Under the pieces are notes generated by a model. That model ran no database searches. It was not told where the DNA came from and saw only the letters and a program-made list of their open reading frames with translations. Below are positions 54,813 to 64,000 of a DNA stretch of 64,000 nt, piece by piece. Made by a program: the position numbers and the translations under genes. This DNA is from Sabellastarte sp. h YS-2021 (lineage: Eukaryota; Annelida; Polychaeta; Sabellida; Sabellidae), in assembly GCA_964017235.1 (NCBI GenBank), contig OZ024935.1, positions 35,257,596 through 35,321,595 on the forward strand. The letters are read 5' to 3'. Each line of letters begins with the position of its first letter. Position 1 is the stretch's first letter.

Positions 54813-56475
54813 CTGCATCAGATATATCAATTATACAGCCAGTTGGGCAAAAATATCAACAGAAGCTTTATATCCTTATCCTTTAATTGGGAAGGCCCTG
54901 ACCAAAGCATAGTTTTATTCTTTTTGCAGTGTTTACAATTTAAAATAACAATGATATTGATTTTGTTCAAATTCTTAATCATGCCCTGAAACTCAATTCC
55001 AATCACCTCAAGTTTGTATTTCCCTGTTTCATATTTTTATGAAATATCCTAATTTAACAGAAATTTTCATAGGGATAGTCAAGGGACAATCTTGGTCAGC
55101 AAACCAGGGTTGTATGTGTGAATGGAAGAAAGGAGTTATTGTACTAAACTGGTAGGTTTGAGTTGATGAGGTGAGTCTTTAAGATATTTCCTAATACCCC
55201 TTTCACACTACAGGTGGTATACCTCCTTTTTAGAAGTTTTACTTGGTAATGGAACCGCCTCAAAGGACGCCTCATATTTTCCGTGATATGATGTATCATT
55301 AAGGTATGACTTGCATGGCCACTGATGGGACATGGTCTGTTAATGTCAGTAACAGTAGCATGAGAGTAGAAACAAGACCAAGTCCACCTTCTATAAACCG
55401 CAGACACCACCATGACAACACAGTAACCATAGCTTCAGTTATCGAATGAAAAACAGATCTACAGGCATCCCAGTAACTTTTAAGGGAAAAAAAGGTTTTT
55501 TGAAAGGCTATTTTGGAAGAAAAAAAGGTTTTTAATCCGAAAAAAAAGGTTTTTCCTATTAATATTGCACTCGCGTTATTATGAAATAACAGTTTTAAAA
55601 ATACAATCACTTTATAATTATTATGGTCATAAGTAATATTTTTGAAAGAGAAAGTCTGGATTTACCATCTACAAATTACAACTAGATTGCACCGACTTGA
55701 CACCAACACTTTAGCTAGGTGAGCCAATACATATGCAAGGAACAGGACTTTAAATGAGAAGAGTGCATAAAATTAGTCCTTGTAAACATTCTTTTAGACC
55801 TTAAGGTGATCTTAAAATTTACACTACAGAGCTAAAATTTTGATACAAGTTAGATTTAGTACACTTTGATGCTGGTCAGACTTTACCTTTCCAAATTAGA
55901 AAGCTGTATTTGTGAAAAAAAACAGATGAAAATTCCTCCAAATAGGGTCTTTATGGGCATCATACTGACAGGTTCAATGTCAACTTAAAAGTCTTGATTT
56001 TTTTTGGCATATGAGAAAAACAGCATATTAATATATTATCAGATAAGTTATTAGGTGGTGAGGAACATAGTTTGAAAGCTATTGGGCATACAATCATAAA
56101 ATTGGTTCCTATTGCTATTTTTGGAAACTTTAAGGTGCCTTAAAATTATAACTACAGACCTTAAAATTCCCACAAAGATTCACATATCTAATCTAATGTG
56201 GACTTTTATAGTGCTTAATCTCCATCAATGATGGATTCTAAGGCGCAAGTGAACATAAAGTAAGGCAGTTAACATTAATCTGAGGACATAGCCAGGTCAT
56301 ACCAAGGGGACACAGGGTGACAGGGGAGACTATGGCAAATAGGCTTTTGCAAACAGGTTATATATAGCTTATATCTACACATTTAAAGTCCAGTCAGTCC
56401 TACCACTATCAAGTCACAAAGGAAAAATGCAGAAAAAAAACTATAGTACTGTTTCACAAGAGAAAAAGAAATAGT
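54813..56475. other. Upstream of visible CATSPERB exons; no exon recognised
   Basis: The missing 5' exons were searched for by motif here and to the window end, without success. It contains AAAAAAGGTTTTT-type repeats (55480-55560, similar to 58480-58620) and a diverged dispersed repeat at 55790-56280 related to 57780-58200. Confidence 0.4.
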
Positions 56476-57153
56476 TTTTGCACAGCAAAAACAAGGCATC
56501 CCAATGAGTTTTAATGATTTTGAAAAATAACCATCTTCCTGTAATATGTTTTTCCCTTTATGCCAAAATGCAAGGTTTCTGAGATGAACGTGTATTTTTG
56601 TTTTTGGATTTTACACACAAATTCAAGATGGCGGCCAAAAATGGTGGGAAAACGACTTTTGGCAAAAAGTGTCAGATGACTCTGTGTACACCCTGCGGGC
56701 CAAACTTTTTGTCGAAATCGCTCTAACTTACACCATTTCTGGGATATTAAAGATTTTTCATTTTCAGCGTTTGAAAAAATCGTGAGGTTTAGATAATCAT
56801 TAATAAGTTGGCCATTTCTCACTGGACCATTTCCAAAAGTTAATGATTTCCAGACATCTATATAACAAACCTACTTGCCAAATTTCATATGAATAGGTGA
56901 AGCACACTGAAGTTATCATCCGGACAAGCACACTCCTTTGAAAAATAAGTTTTTGGCCATGTGACTTTCTTTTGGTTGAAATATCATGACACCATATTCA
57001 GAATTTTTTCCCAGGGCTACTGCATACACATGCTAAATTTGAAAAGAATCTGTCCATTGGTTGCCGAGCTATGAACAATAGAAAATGCAGGAGCCGGCGC
57101 AGCCAATCTCTCTCCCCTCTCCCCTAAATACAAATAAGTGTCCCTTGTGGGAC
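56476..57153 (+). mobile_element. Family 2 hairpin element, short copy
   Basis: The 5' part has GTTTTTGCACAGCAAAAACA then AGGCATCCC, as at 59040. The middle has one 170-base unit with AAGATGGCGGCC. The 3' end is a palindrome with arms AAGTGTCCC and GGGACACTT, then AAT. About 0.7 kb, against 3.6 kb for the copy at 59006. Confidence 0.7.
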
Positions 57154-57348
57154 ACTTAATTCCTATGTGTGGGGTGGTTATGGGCCTCATACACAAGTTA
57201 AATGTTAAGGTTGTTATACAACCTTAAATTCACATCTCACTGAATACCAAGTTAGATGGCTGCAAGTGGCTACTGTTACGAAATGTAAGGGTATTTCACT
57301 ATAAAATGTCAGGTTAAAGACTTGATTTTTGACACATGTAAAAAGACT

Positions 57349-57689
57349 AAGGCTGTGACACCGGGTATTTACCTCGAAAGAACCGATCCAAATATGGGTA
57401 ACCATGTTTTAGTTGTCACCCAGTGAAAGTAGCAGAGAAGCAAACATGGCGGATGATATAAACAAACTGTAATGAATAATAATGTTAAATATCAGTCTAA
57501 ATAGGGAAAATTATGTGAAAAAACTTAAATGTCAATCAAATAATTTGACAGAATACTAAGGTTTTTCCAAGTATTTCATTGATTTAAGCTATATTTAATA
57601 TTTTTTCGGTTACCCGCTTCGCCAGTTTGTACTTGGTTTCCTAAAGAATTGACCGGTTTAGGGTAACCGGATAACCTATCACAGCCTTA
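57349..57689. mobile_element. MITE family with AAGGCTGTGA ends, copy 2
   Basis: Terminal inverted repeats AAGGCTGTGA and TCACAGCCTT. Internal GAAAGAACCGATCC and GGTAACC blocks match 21083-21442 in the opposite orientation. Confidence 0.78.
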
Positions 57690-58715
57690 AAAAAGACTTT
57701 ATACTCGCGGATGTGATTTAAGATGAATGAACCACATAGTTTTAGAGTTATTGGGGCTTAAAGTGGCCAAAAGTTCACATAATGGGATACGTGGACACTT
57801 TTTGAGACCTTAAGATGACCTTAAAATTAAAGTTACAGACCTCAAATTTTACACAAAGATTACATGTAACAGTTATATCTAGTACAGTCTGAGAATCATC
57901 AGAATTATCATTCCAAATTACAGGGCAAATATGTGAAAACTGTAGAAAATATCCACAAAGTGAGGTCTCAAACACAAATTTAAGCACAACATAAATTCTT
58001 GATTTTTTGACATCTGTAAGAAGAAAATATTAATGTGCATTTAAATCAAATTTTAGCCAAATGAGCTACATAGTTTGTGACCTTTAGGCCTTCAAGTGGC
58101 TGAAGATCCATTTCTGACATTAAGGTGATCATAACCTCTGTATTATTTGGAGTTTAAGGTCACCTTCCAAATGCATGTTTGTGCCAAGTCTGAATAAAAT
58201 CAATAAAAGTGTTTTTCAGTTATCACGCACTATCACAATGTACACGGCGGTATCCTACTCCAGCGGCTCTCTTCCACATACTCTTAGATTTCATACTCTA
58301 GAATGTTTCTACTGTTTCAGACCGTTAACTCTTCTCAGGCCAAAGATTTTGGTTGGTATTACAATATCAACTTCAATTTTTGGTCTGATCAGAAGTCAAA
58401 CAGTCTGAAACACTTAATAGCTATATACACCTTAAATGTATGCACAATTAATTAAATCTTTATCAACAAATCTGACTGCTGGGGGAAAAAAAAGGTTTCA
58501 GCTCGAAAAAAAAGGCTAAAAAAGGTTTTCACGCCATTTTTCAGCTTAAAAAAAAGGTTTTTCTTGAAGAAATGAGAAAAAAAGTTTTTTTTTCAGTAAA
58601 AAAAGGCTAAAACCTTTTTAAAAGGTTCCCCTGGGATGCCTGGATCTATGAAAAGTTACTGAAATGGACAGGGACAGACATAAATGGACACAGTGATGGT
58701 GGAAGGGCAGACAAG

Positions 58716-59005
58716 TAGTGGTGGGACTCGCCTCCAACTTTCAGGGTCGATTATTCGTCCATTTTTCCGACCAATGATCGACCCCAAATCGATTATTTTA
58801 CTCCATTGTTGATCATTAATTAAGAAACACTTTCCGGGATAAAGTATAGGTCAATCCAGTAAGAATAACGGTGTTCCGACATTTAGAATCTACTAATTCT
58901 ACTAATTCATGACAAATCTGTCTATTTATTAAGTAAAAATACATAAAAGATACAAAAAATATGTGGATATTTAGAAAAATAAAGAAAGGTAAGTTTAAAG
59001 CTGAA
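58716..59005 (+). mobile_element. hAT MITE, left part, interrupted by a family 2 element
   Basis: Starts TAGTGGTGGGACTC and follows the copy at 11683 (CGATTATT...TTTTTCCGACC...TTTTACTCCATTGTTG) to GCTGAA. It resumes at 62622 with TAATCGATCATT and continues to about 62690. Confidence 0.8.
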
Positions 59006-59515
59006 CTAGAGGATCGCTCGCAAAAAAAAAAGATCATAATGTTTTTGCATAGCAAAAACAAAGCGTCCCGAAAAGGATATAAAGGGTGAGTGCTAAAGTA
59101 TTAAGGAAATGCTTCGTTTCTAGCCTTATACTGTTGTGGCAACCAAAGTCAGCGCAGTCTGCTCTATCTAGCACGGTTTTCAAGATATAAGCATTTTTGT
59201 GTTTTGCAAAAAACAAAAAAATTAAAAATGTCCGCTATATTTGGCGAGACAAAAATATTTTGAAAATTGGCATGGCTACTCTACAGAGATACCCAGCAGG
59301 TCCAAAATTTTGTTGAGTTCGATCCATATAGCACGGTTTTCGAGATATAAGCATTTTTGTGTTTTGCAAAAACTTTGAAAATTCAAAATGGCCACCATTT
59401 TTGGGGAGACAAAAATTTTTGTCAAGACCACTGCCGTGGTGTGTATCTCCCGCCGAGCATTAAAGCAGAAGAAATAGCTTTTCCGAGATATTCACAATTT
59501 TTCATTTTCGTGTGT

Positions 59516-61130
59516 GAAAGGTCTTCCAAAAGTAGGTGAATCAGTTATTTGAGAAAAATTGGCTATCTGCAATACTATTAAGAGATAATTCACATTTACT
59601 CATTTTGAGTAGGTGAATAATTATCTATGGGTGTGAAACTTCACCAAGTGAAAGCTCTCCCAAAAGTAGGTGAATGAGTTATTTGAGAAAAATTGGCTAT
59701 CTGCAATACTTTTAGAGATAATTCGCATTTACTCATTTTGAGTAGACGAGTAATTAGCTATGGGTCTGAAACTTCAGCAAGTGAAAGCTCTCCCAAAAGT
59801 AGGTGAATGATTAATTTGAGAAAAATTGGCTATCTGCAATACTTTTAGAGATAATTCACATTTACTCATTTTGAGTAGGTGAGTAATTAGCTATGGGTCT
59901 GAAACTTCACCAAGTGAAAGCTCTCCCAAAAGTAGGTGAATGAGTTATTTGAGAAAAATTGGCTATCTGCAATACTTTTAGAGATAATTCGCATTTACTC
60001 ATTTTGAGTAGACGAGTAATTAGCTATGGGTCTGAAACTTCAGCAAGTGAAAGCTCTCCCAAAAGTAGGTGAATGATTAATTTGAGAAAAATTGGCTATC
60101 TGCAATACTTTTAGAGATAATTCGCATTTACTCATTTTGAGTAGGTGAGTAATTAGCTATGGGTCTGAAACTTCACCAAGTGAAAGCTCTCCCAAAAGCA
60201 GGTGAATGAGTTATTTGAGAAAAATTGGCTATCTGCAATACTTTTAGAGATAATTCGCATTTACTCATTTTGAGTAGGTGAGTAATTAGCTATGGGTCTG
60301 AAACTTCACCAAGTGAAAGCTCTCCCAAAAGTAGGTGAATGATTAATTTGAGAAAAATTGGCTATCTGCAATACTTTTAGAGATAATTCGCATTTACTCA
60401 TTTTGAGTAGGTGAGTAATTAGCTATGGGTCTGAAACTTCACAGAGTGAAAGCTCTCCCAAAAGTAGGTGAATGAGTTATTTGAGAAAAATTGGCTATCT
60501 GCAATACTTTTAGAGATAATTCGCATTTACTCATTTTGAGTAGGTGAGTAATTAGCTATGGGTCTGAAACTTCACCAAGTGAAAGCTCTCCCAAAAGTAG
60601 GTGAATGAGTTATTTGAGAAAAATTGGCTATCTGCAATACTTTTAGAGATAATTCGCATTTACTCATTTTGAGTAGGTGAGTAATTAGCTATGAGTCTGA
60701 AACTTCACCATGTGAAAGCTCTCCCACAAGTAGATGAATGAGTTATTTGATAAAAATTGGGTATCCGCAATACTTTTACAGATAATTAGCATTTACTCAT
60801 TTTGAGTAGGTAAATAATTAGCTATGGGTCTGAAACTTCACCATGTGAAAGCTCTCCCAAAAGTAGGTGAATGAGTTATTTGAGAAAAATTGGCTATCTG
60901 CAATACTTTTAGAAATAATTCGCATTTACTCATTTTGAGTAGGTGAGTAATTGGCTATGGGTCTGAAACTTCACCATGTGAAAGCTCTTCCAAAAGTAGG
61001 TGAATGAGTTATTTGAGAAAAATTGGCCATCTGCAATACTTTTAGAGGTAATTCACATTTACTCTTTTTGAGTAGGTGACCAATTAGCTATGGGTCTGAA
61101 ACTTCACCAAGTGAAAGCTCTTTGGGATAG
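59516..61130 (+). repeat. 132-bp tandem array, about 12 units
   Basis: Units contain GAAAGCTCTCCCAAAAGTAG, GAGAAAAATTGGCTATCTGC and TTTACTCATTTTGAGTAGGT. Neighbours alternate between GAATGAGTTATTTGAG and GAATGATTAATTTGAG in the first part, so a two-unit repeat has also been amplified. Confidence 0.92.
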
Positions 61131-61139
61131 CTGCTCTGC

Positions 61140-62230
61140 AGAGATACCCTGAAGATAAAAAATTTCGTCGAAATCGCTCTATGTAGCACGGTTTTCGAAA
61201 TATTAGCATTTTTGTGTTTTGCAATTTTTGCGCAAAAATTCGAAAATTCAAAATGGCCGCCATTTTTGGCAAGACAAAATTTTTTTGAAAATTGGCATGG
61301 CTACTCTCCAGATATACCCAGTGGGTCAAAAATTTCGTCGAAATCGCTCTATCTAGCACGGTTTTCGAGATATAAGCATTTTTGTGTTTTGCAATTTTGC
61401 GAAAAATTCGAAAATTCAAAATGGCCGCCATTTTTTGCGAGAAATGTTTTGTTTGAAAATTGGCATGGCTACTCTGCAGAGATACCCTGCGGGTCAAAAA
61501 TTTCGTCGAAATCGCTCTATCTAGCAGGGTTTTTGAGATATAAGCATTTTTATGTTTTGCAATTTTTGCGAAAAATTCGAAAATTCAAAATGGCCGCCAT
61601 TTTTGGCAAGATAAAATTTTTTTCAAAATTGGCATGGCTACTCTGCAGATATACCCTGTGGGTCAAAAATTTCATCGAAATCGCTCTATCTAGCAGGGTT
61701 TTCGAGATATAAGCATTTTTATGTTTTGCAATTTTTGCGAAAAATTCGAAAATTCAAAATGGCCGCCATTTTTGGCGAGACAAAAATTTTTTCAAAATTG
61801 GGATAACTACTCTGCAGAGATACCCTGTGGGTCAAAAATTTCGTCGAAATCGCTCTATCTAGCACGGTTTTCGAGATATAAGCATTTTTGTGTTTTGCAA
61901 TTTTTGCGAAAATTTCGAAAATTTAAAATGGCCGCCATTTTTGGCGAGAGAAAAATTTTTTGAAAAGTGCTCCGCAGAGTTATCCTGCGGTTCAAAAATT
62001 TTGTCGAAATTGTTCTATCTAGCACGGTTTTTGAGATATAAGCATTTTTGTGTTTTGCAATTTTTGCGAAAATTTCGAAAATTCAAAATGGCCGCCATTT
62101 TGGGCGAGACAAAAATGTTTTGAAAATTGGGAAAACTACTCCGCAGAGATACCCTGTGGGTCAAAAATTTCGTCGAAATCGCTCTATCTAGCACGGTTTT
62201 CGAGATATAAGCATTTTTGTGTTTTCCTTA
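61140..62230 (+). repeat. 170-bp tandem array, six units
   Basis: Units carry AAATTTCGTCGAAATCGCTC, CGAGATATAAGCATTTTTGT and AAAATGGCCGCCATTTTT at 160-170 base spacing. Same family as 9535-9930. Long apparent ORFs here are only repeat-coded. Confidence 0.92.
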
Positions 62231-62769
62231 TTTGGAAAATTTGTAATGATTAATTAATCATTAATTACTCAGCCATTTCTTGACCAATCAATGCCAAAAT
62301 CTAATGATTTCCAGATTTTAATAGAATGAATGTATTTGCCAAGTTTCAGGTGAATTGATAAAATTCCTTTCAAGTTATCATCCGGACAAGCTTCCCCATC
62401 GAAAAAAGACATTTTTGGTCATGTGACCTCTCTGATTGGTTGAAATGTCACTGCAGCATATTCAAAAAAATTCCCCAAGGCTACTGCCTAAACCTGCCAA
62501 ATTTGAAAAGAATCCGCCTAACGGTTACAGAGTTATAAGGAAAACAAAATGCGGAGCCGGCGGAGCCGCCGGAGCCTGAAGCTCTCCCATACACAAACAA
62601 GCGTCCCTTTGGGACGCTTAATAATCGATCATTAAAAAACGTTTGAAACCGCCCGTGATTGTGCACTGTCACCAACGATTAACTAGGGTGAAGTGATTGG
62701 CTTTCTGCCAACCACAGAGTCGAATCTTAGGACAGCAGTGGGTGTTGAAATCTGTAAACTTGGTATTAT

Positions 62770-63280
62770 CGCCCGAATGACAGAGTGAGATGCAGTGACA
62801 GTAAAATATTGCTGGATTATATATTTGTAAAATGTTGTTAGAAACCCCATCGTAGCCTCACGTTTTCATCACTCTGTGGGTGTACAACTACCAGCATTTG
62901 ATATTTTGTTTTAAATATTGCGAGAAGACAGAGTGAGGTGCGGTGACAGTAAAATATTGCTGGATTATATATTTGTAAAATGTTGCTAGAAACCCCATCG
63001 TAGCCTCACGTATTCATCACTCTGTTGGTGTACAACTACCAGCATTTGATAATTTGTTTTAAATACTGCGAGAAGACAGAGTGAGGTGCGGTGACATTAA
63101 AATATTGCTGGATTATATATATTTGTAAAATATTGTTAGAAACACCATTGTAGCCTCACGTTTTCATCACTCTGTGGGTGTACAACTACCAGCATTTGAT
63201 ATTTTATTTGTTTTAAATATTGCGAGAAGACAGAGTGAGTATGTGCGGTGATAGTAAAATATTGCTGGATTATATACTTA
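62770..63280 (+). repeat. 148-bp tandem repeat, about 3.5 units
   Basis: Units contain GACAGAGTGAGGTGCGGTGA, AAAATATTGCTGGATTATAT and GTACAACTACCAGCATTTGA. Spacing is 148 then 154 bases. Non-coding. Confidence 0.9.
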
Positions 63281-63439
63281 ACTGCTCTCAGATTTAAAAG
63301 GGAAAAATCAGAGTGTCCCTTTTAGGCATAAAAATTCAGCATTTTGATACTTTTGCTGCAAAAGGCTATAAATATTTCCTACATTTACCCTAGTTTGGTG
63401 CATAAGAATGCACAGAAAGTGCAAATATTCACTTTTGTG

Positions 63440-64000
63440 AAAAGGACGATTCCTTAAAACTGCAAATTTTCCTTTTCACAGAAACTGCAAATCTTCACTT
63501 TTCTAAAAAGGACGCGTCCTTTTCACAGAACCTGCAAATCCTCACTTTTCTGAAAAGGATGCGTCCTTTTCACAGAAACTGCAAATCCTCACTTCTCTGA
63601 AAAGGACACGTCCTTTTCACAGAAACTGCAAATCCTCACTTCTCTGAAAAGGACGCGTCCTTTTCACAGAAACTGCAAATCCTCACTTTTCTAAAAAGGA
63701 CGCGTCCTTTTCACAGAAACTGCAAATCCTCACTTCTCTGAAAAGGACGCGTCCTTTTCACAGAAACTGCAAATCTTCACTTCTCTGAAAAGGACGTGTC
63801 CTTTTCACAGAACCTGCAAATCCTCACTTTTCTGAAAAGGACGCGTCCTTTTCACAGAACCTGCAAATCCTCACTTTTCTGAAAAGGACGCGTCCTTTTC
63901 ACAGAACCTGCAAATCCTCACTTCTCTGAAAAGGACGCGTCCTTTTCACAGAAACTGCAAATCCTCACTTCTCTGAAAAGGACGCGTCCTTTTCACAGAA
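63440..64000 (+). repeat. 47-bp satellite with a 20-bp perfect palindrome, continues past the window
   Basis: About 11 units of 47 bases. The core GAAAAGGACGCGTCCTTTTC is a perfect palindrome and is separated by CACAGAAACTGCAAATCCTC-like spacers. Flanking degenerate units start near 63440. Spacers are near-identical, which rules out a CRISPR array. Confidence 0.93.

Larger units (their letters stand above)
59006..62621 (+). mobile_element. Family 2 hairpin element, 3.6 kb, nested in a hAT MITE
   Basis: Starts CTAGAGGATCGCTCGC, then GTTTTTGCATAGCAAAAACA and AAGCGTCCC. It carries 170-base units, a 132-base array, more 170-base units, the block TCATCCGG...GGTCATGTGACCTC, and a terminal palindrome with arms AAGCGTCCC and GGGACGCTT, then AA. 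Comparison with the uninterrupted MITE at 29050 places insertion between A and T with no duplication. No transposase is encoded. Confidence 0.8.

Noticed and set aside
61212-61712. Open frames of up to 166 codons across the 170-bp array
   Set aside because: They repeat with the array unit, exist in several frames and strands, and carry no domain. They are by-products of the tandem repeat.
63440-64000. Evenly spaced palindromic repeats that look CRISPR-like
   Set aside because: The spacers are nearly identical to each other, there are no cas genes, and the context is animal DNA. It is a satellite.

Overview
This window looks like nuclear DNA of an invertebrate animal, most likely a mollusc or another marine lophotrochozoan; that assignment is inference from repeat style, not proof. 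It is AT-rich, intron-rich and full of transposable elements. There is no bacterial gene organisation, CRISPR array or operon.

Host gene. One gene runs on the minus strand across most of the window (about 54.8 kb down to 5.4 kb). I assembled 20 coding exons by eye from splice sites, reading phase and protein motifs. Together they encode about 860 residues matching the middle and C-terminal part of CATSPERB (CatSper beta), a single-pass auxiliary subunit of the sperm-tail calcium channel. The chain ends in one transmembrane segment, a short basic tail and a stop at 5440. The 5' exons (roughly the first quarter of the protein) were not found and probably lie beyond the right edge. All junctions keep phase except exon 1 to exon 2.

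DIRS-type tyrosine-recombinase retrotransposons. There are four copies. Element 1 (plus strand, 1-3713) is cut by the left window edge. Elements 2 (22602-28809), 3 (31940-38126) and 4 (41853-48054) sit in three different introns of CATSPERB, all in the gene's own orientation. Element 4 is complete: open gag, RT-RNase H-methyltransferase and tyrosine-recombinase frames, about 170-bp inverted terminal repeats identical to each other, and an internal complementary region. Elements 2 and 3 have essentially identical terminal repeats within each copy but broken coding regions. They share the same RT deletion and the same stop, and gag is replaced by tandem repeats carrying promoter-like motifs. This suggests a defective subfamily moved in trans.

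Other repeats. Three families share one architecture: a 5' arm, an internal tandem array and a 3' palindromic hairpin, resembling Helentron-associated (HINE-type) rolling-circle elements. One 3.6-kb copy (59006-62621) has a readable empty site because it landed in a hAT MITE. Also present are a piggyBac-type MITE with TTAA flanks, a hAT MITE with an 8-bp duplication, a third MITE family, two tRNA-derived SINE families (one with a 13-bp duplication), a LINE tail, and satellites of 47, 132, 148 and about 165 bp. The 145-bp units of one family each carry nuclear-receptor-type AGGTCA motifs.

Region by region: 1-3.7 kb DIRS element 1; 3.7-5.4 kb repeat debris and a LINE tail; 5.4-20.6 kb CATSPERB exons 20 to 10 with MITEs and a SINE; 20.6-29.2 kb MITE, SINEs and DIRS 2; 29.2-31.7 kb exons 9 and 8 with a repeat element; 31.9-38.1 kb DIRS 3; 38.5 kb exon 7; 39.0-41.1 kb repeat element; 41.9-48.1 kb DIRS 4; 48.5-54.8 kb exons 6 to 1; 54.8-64 kb repeats and satellites.
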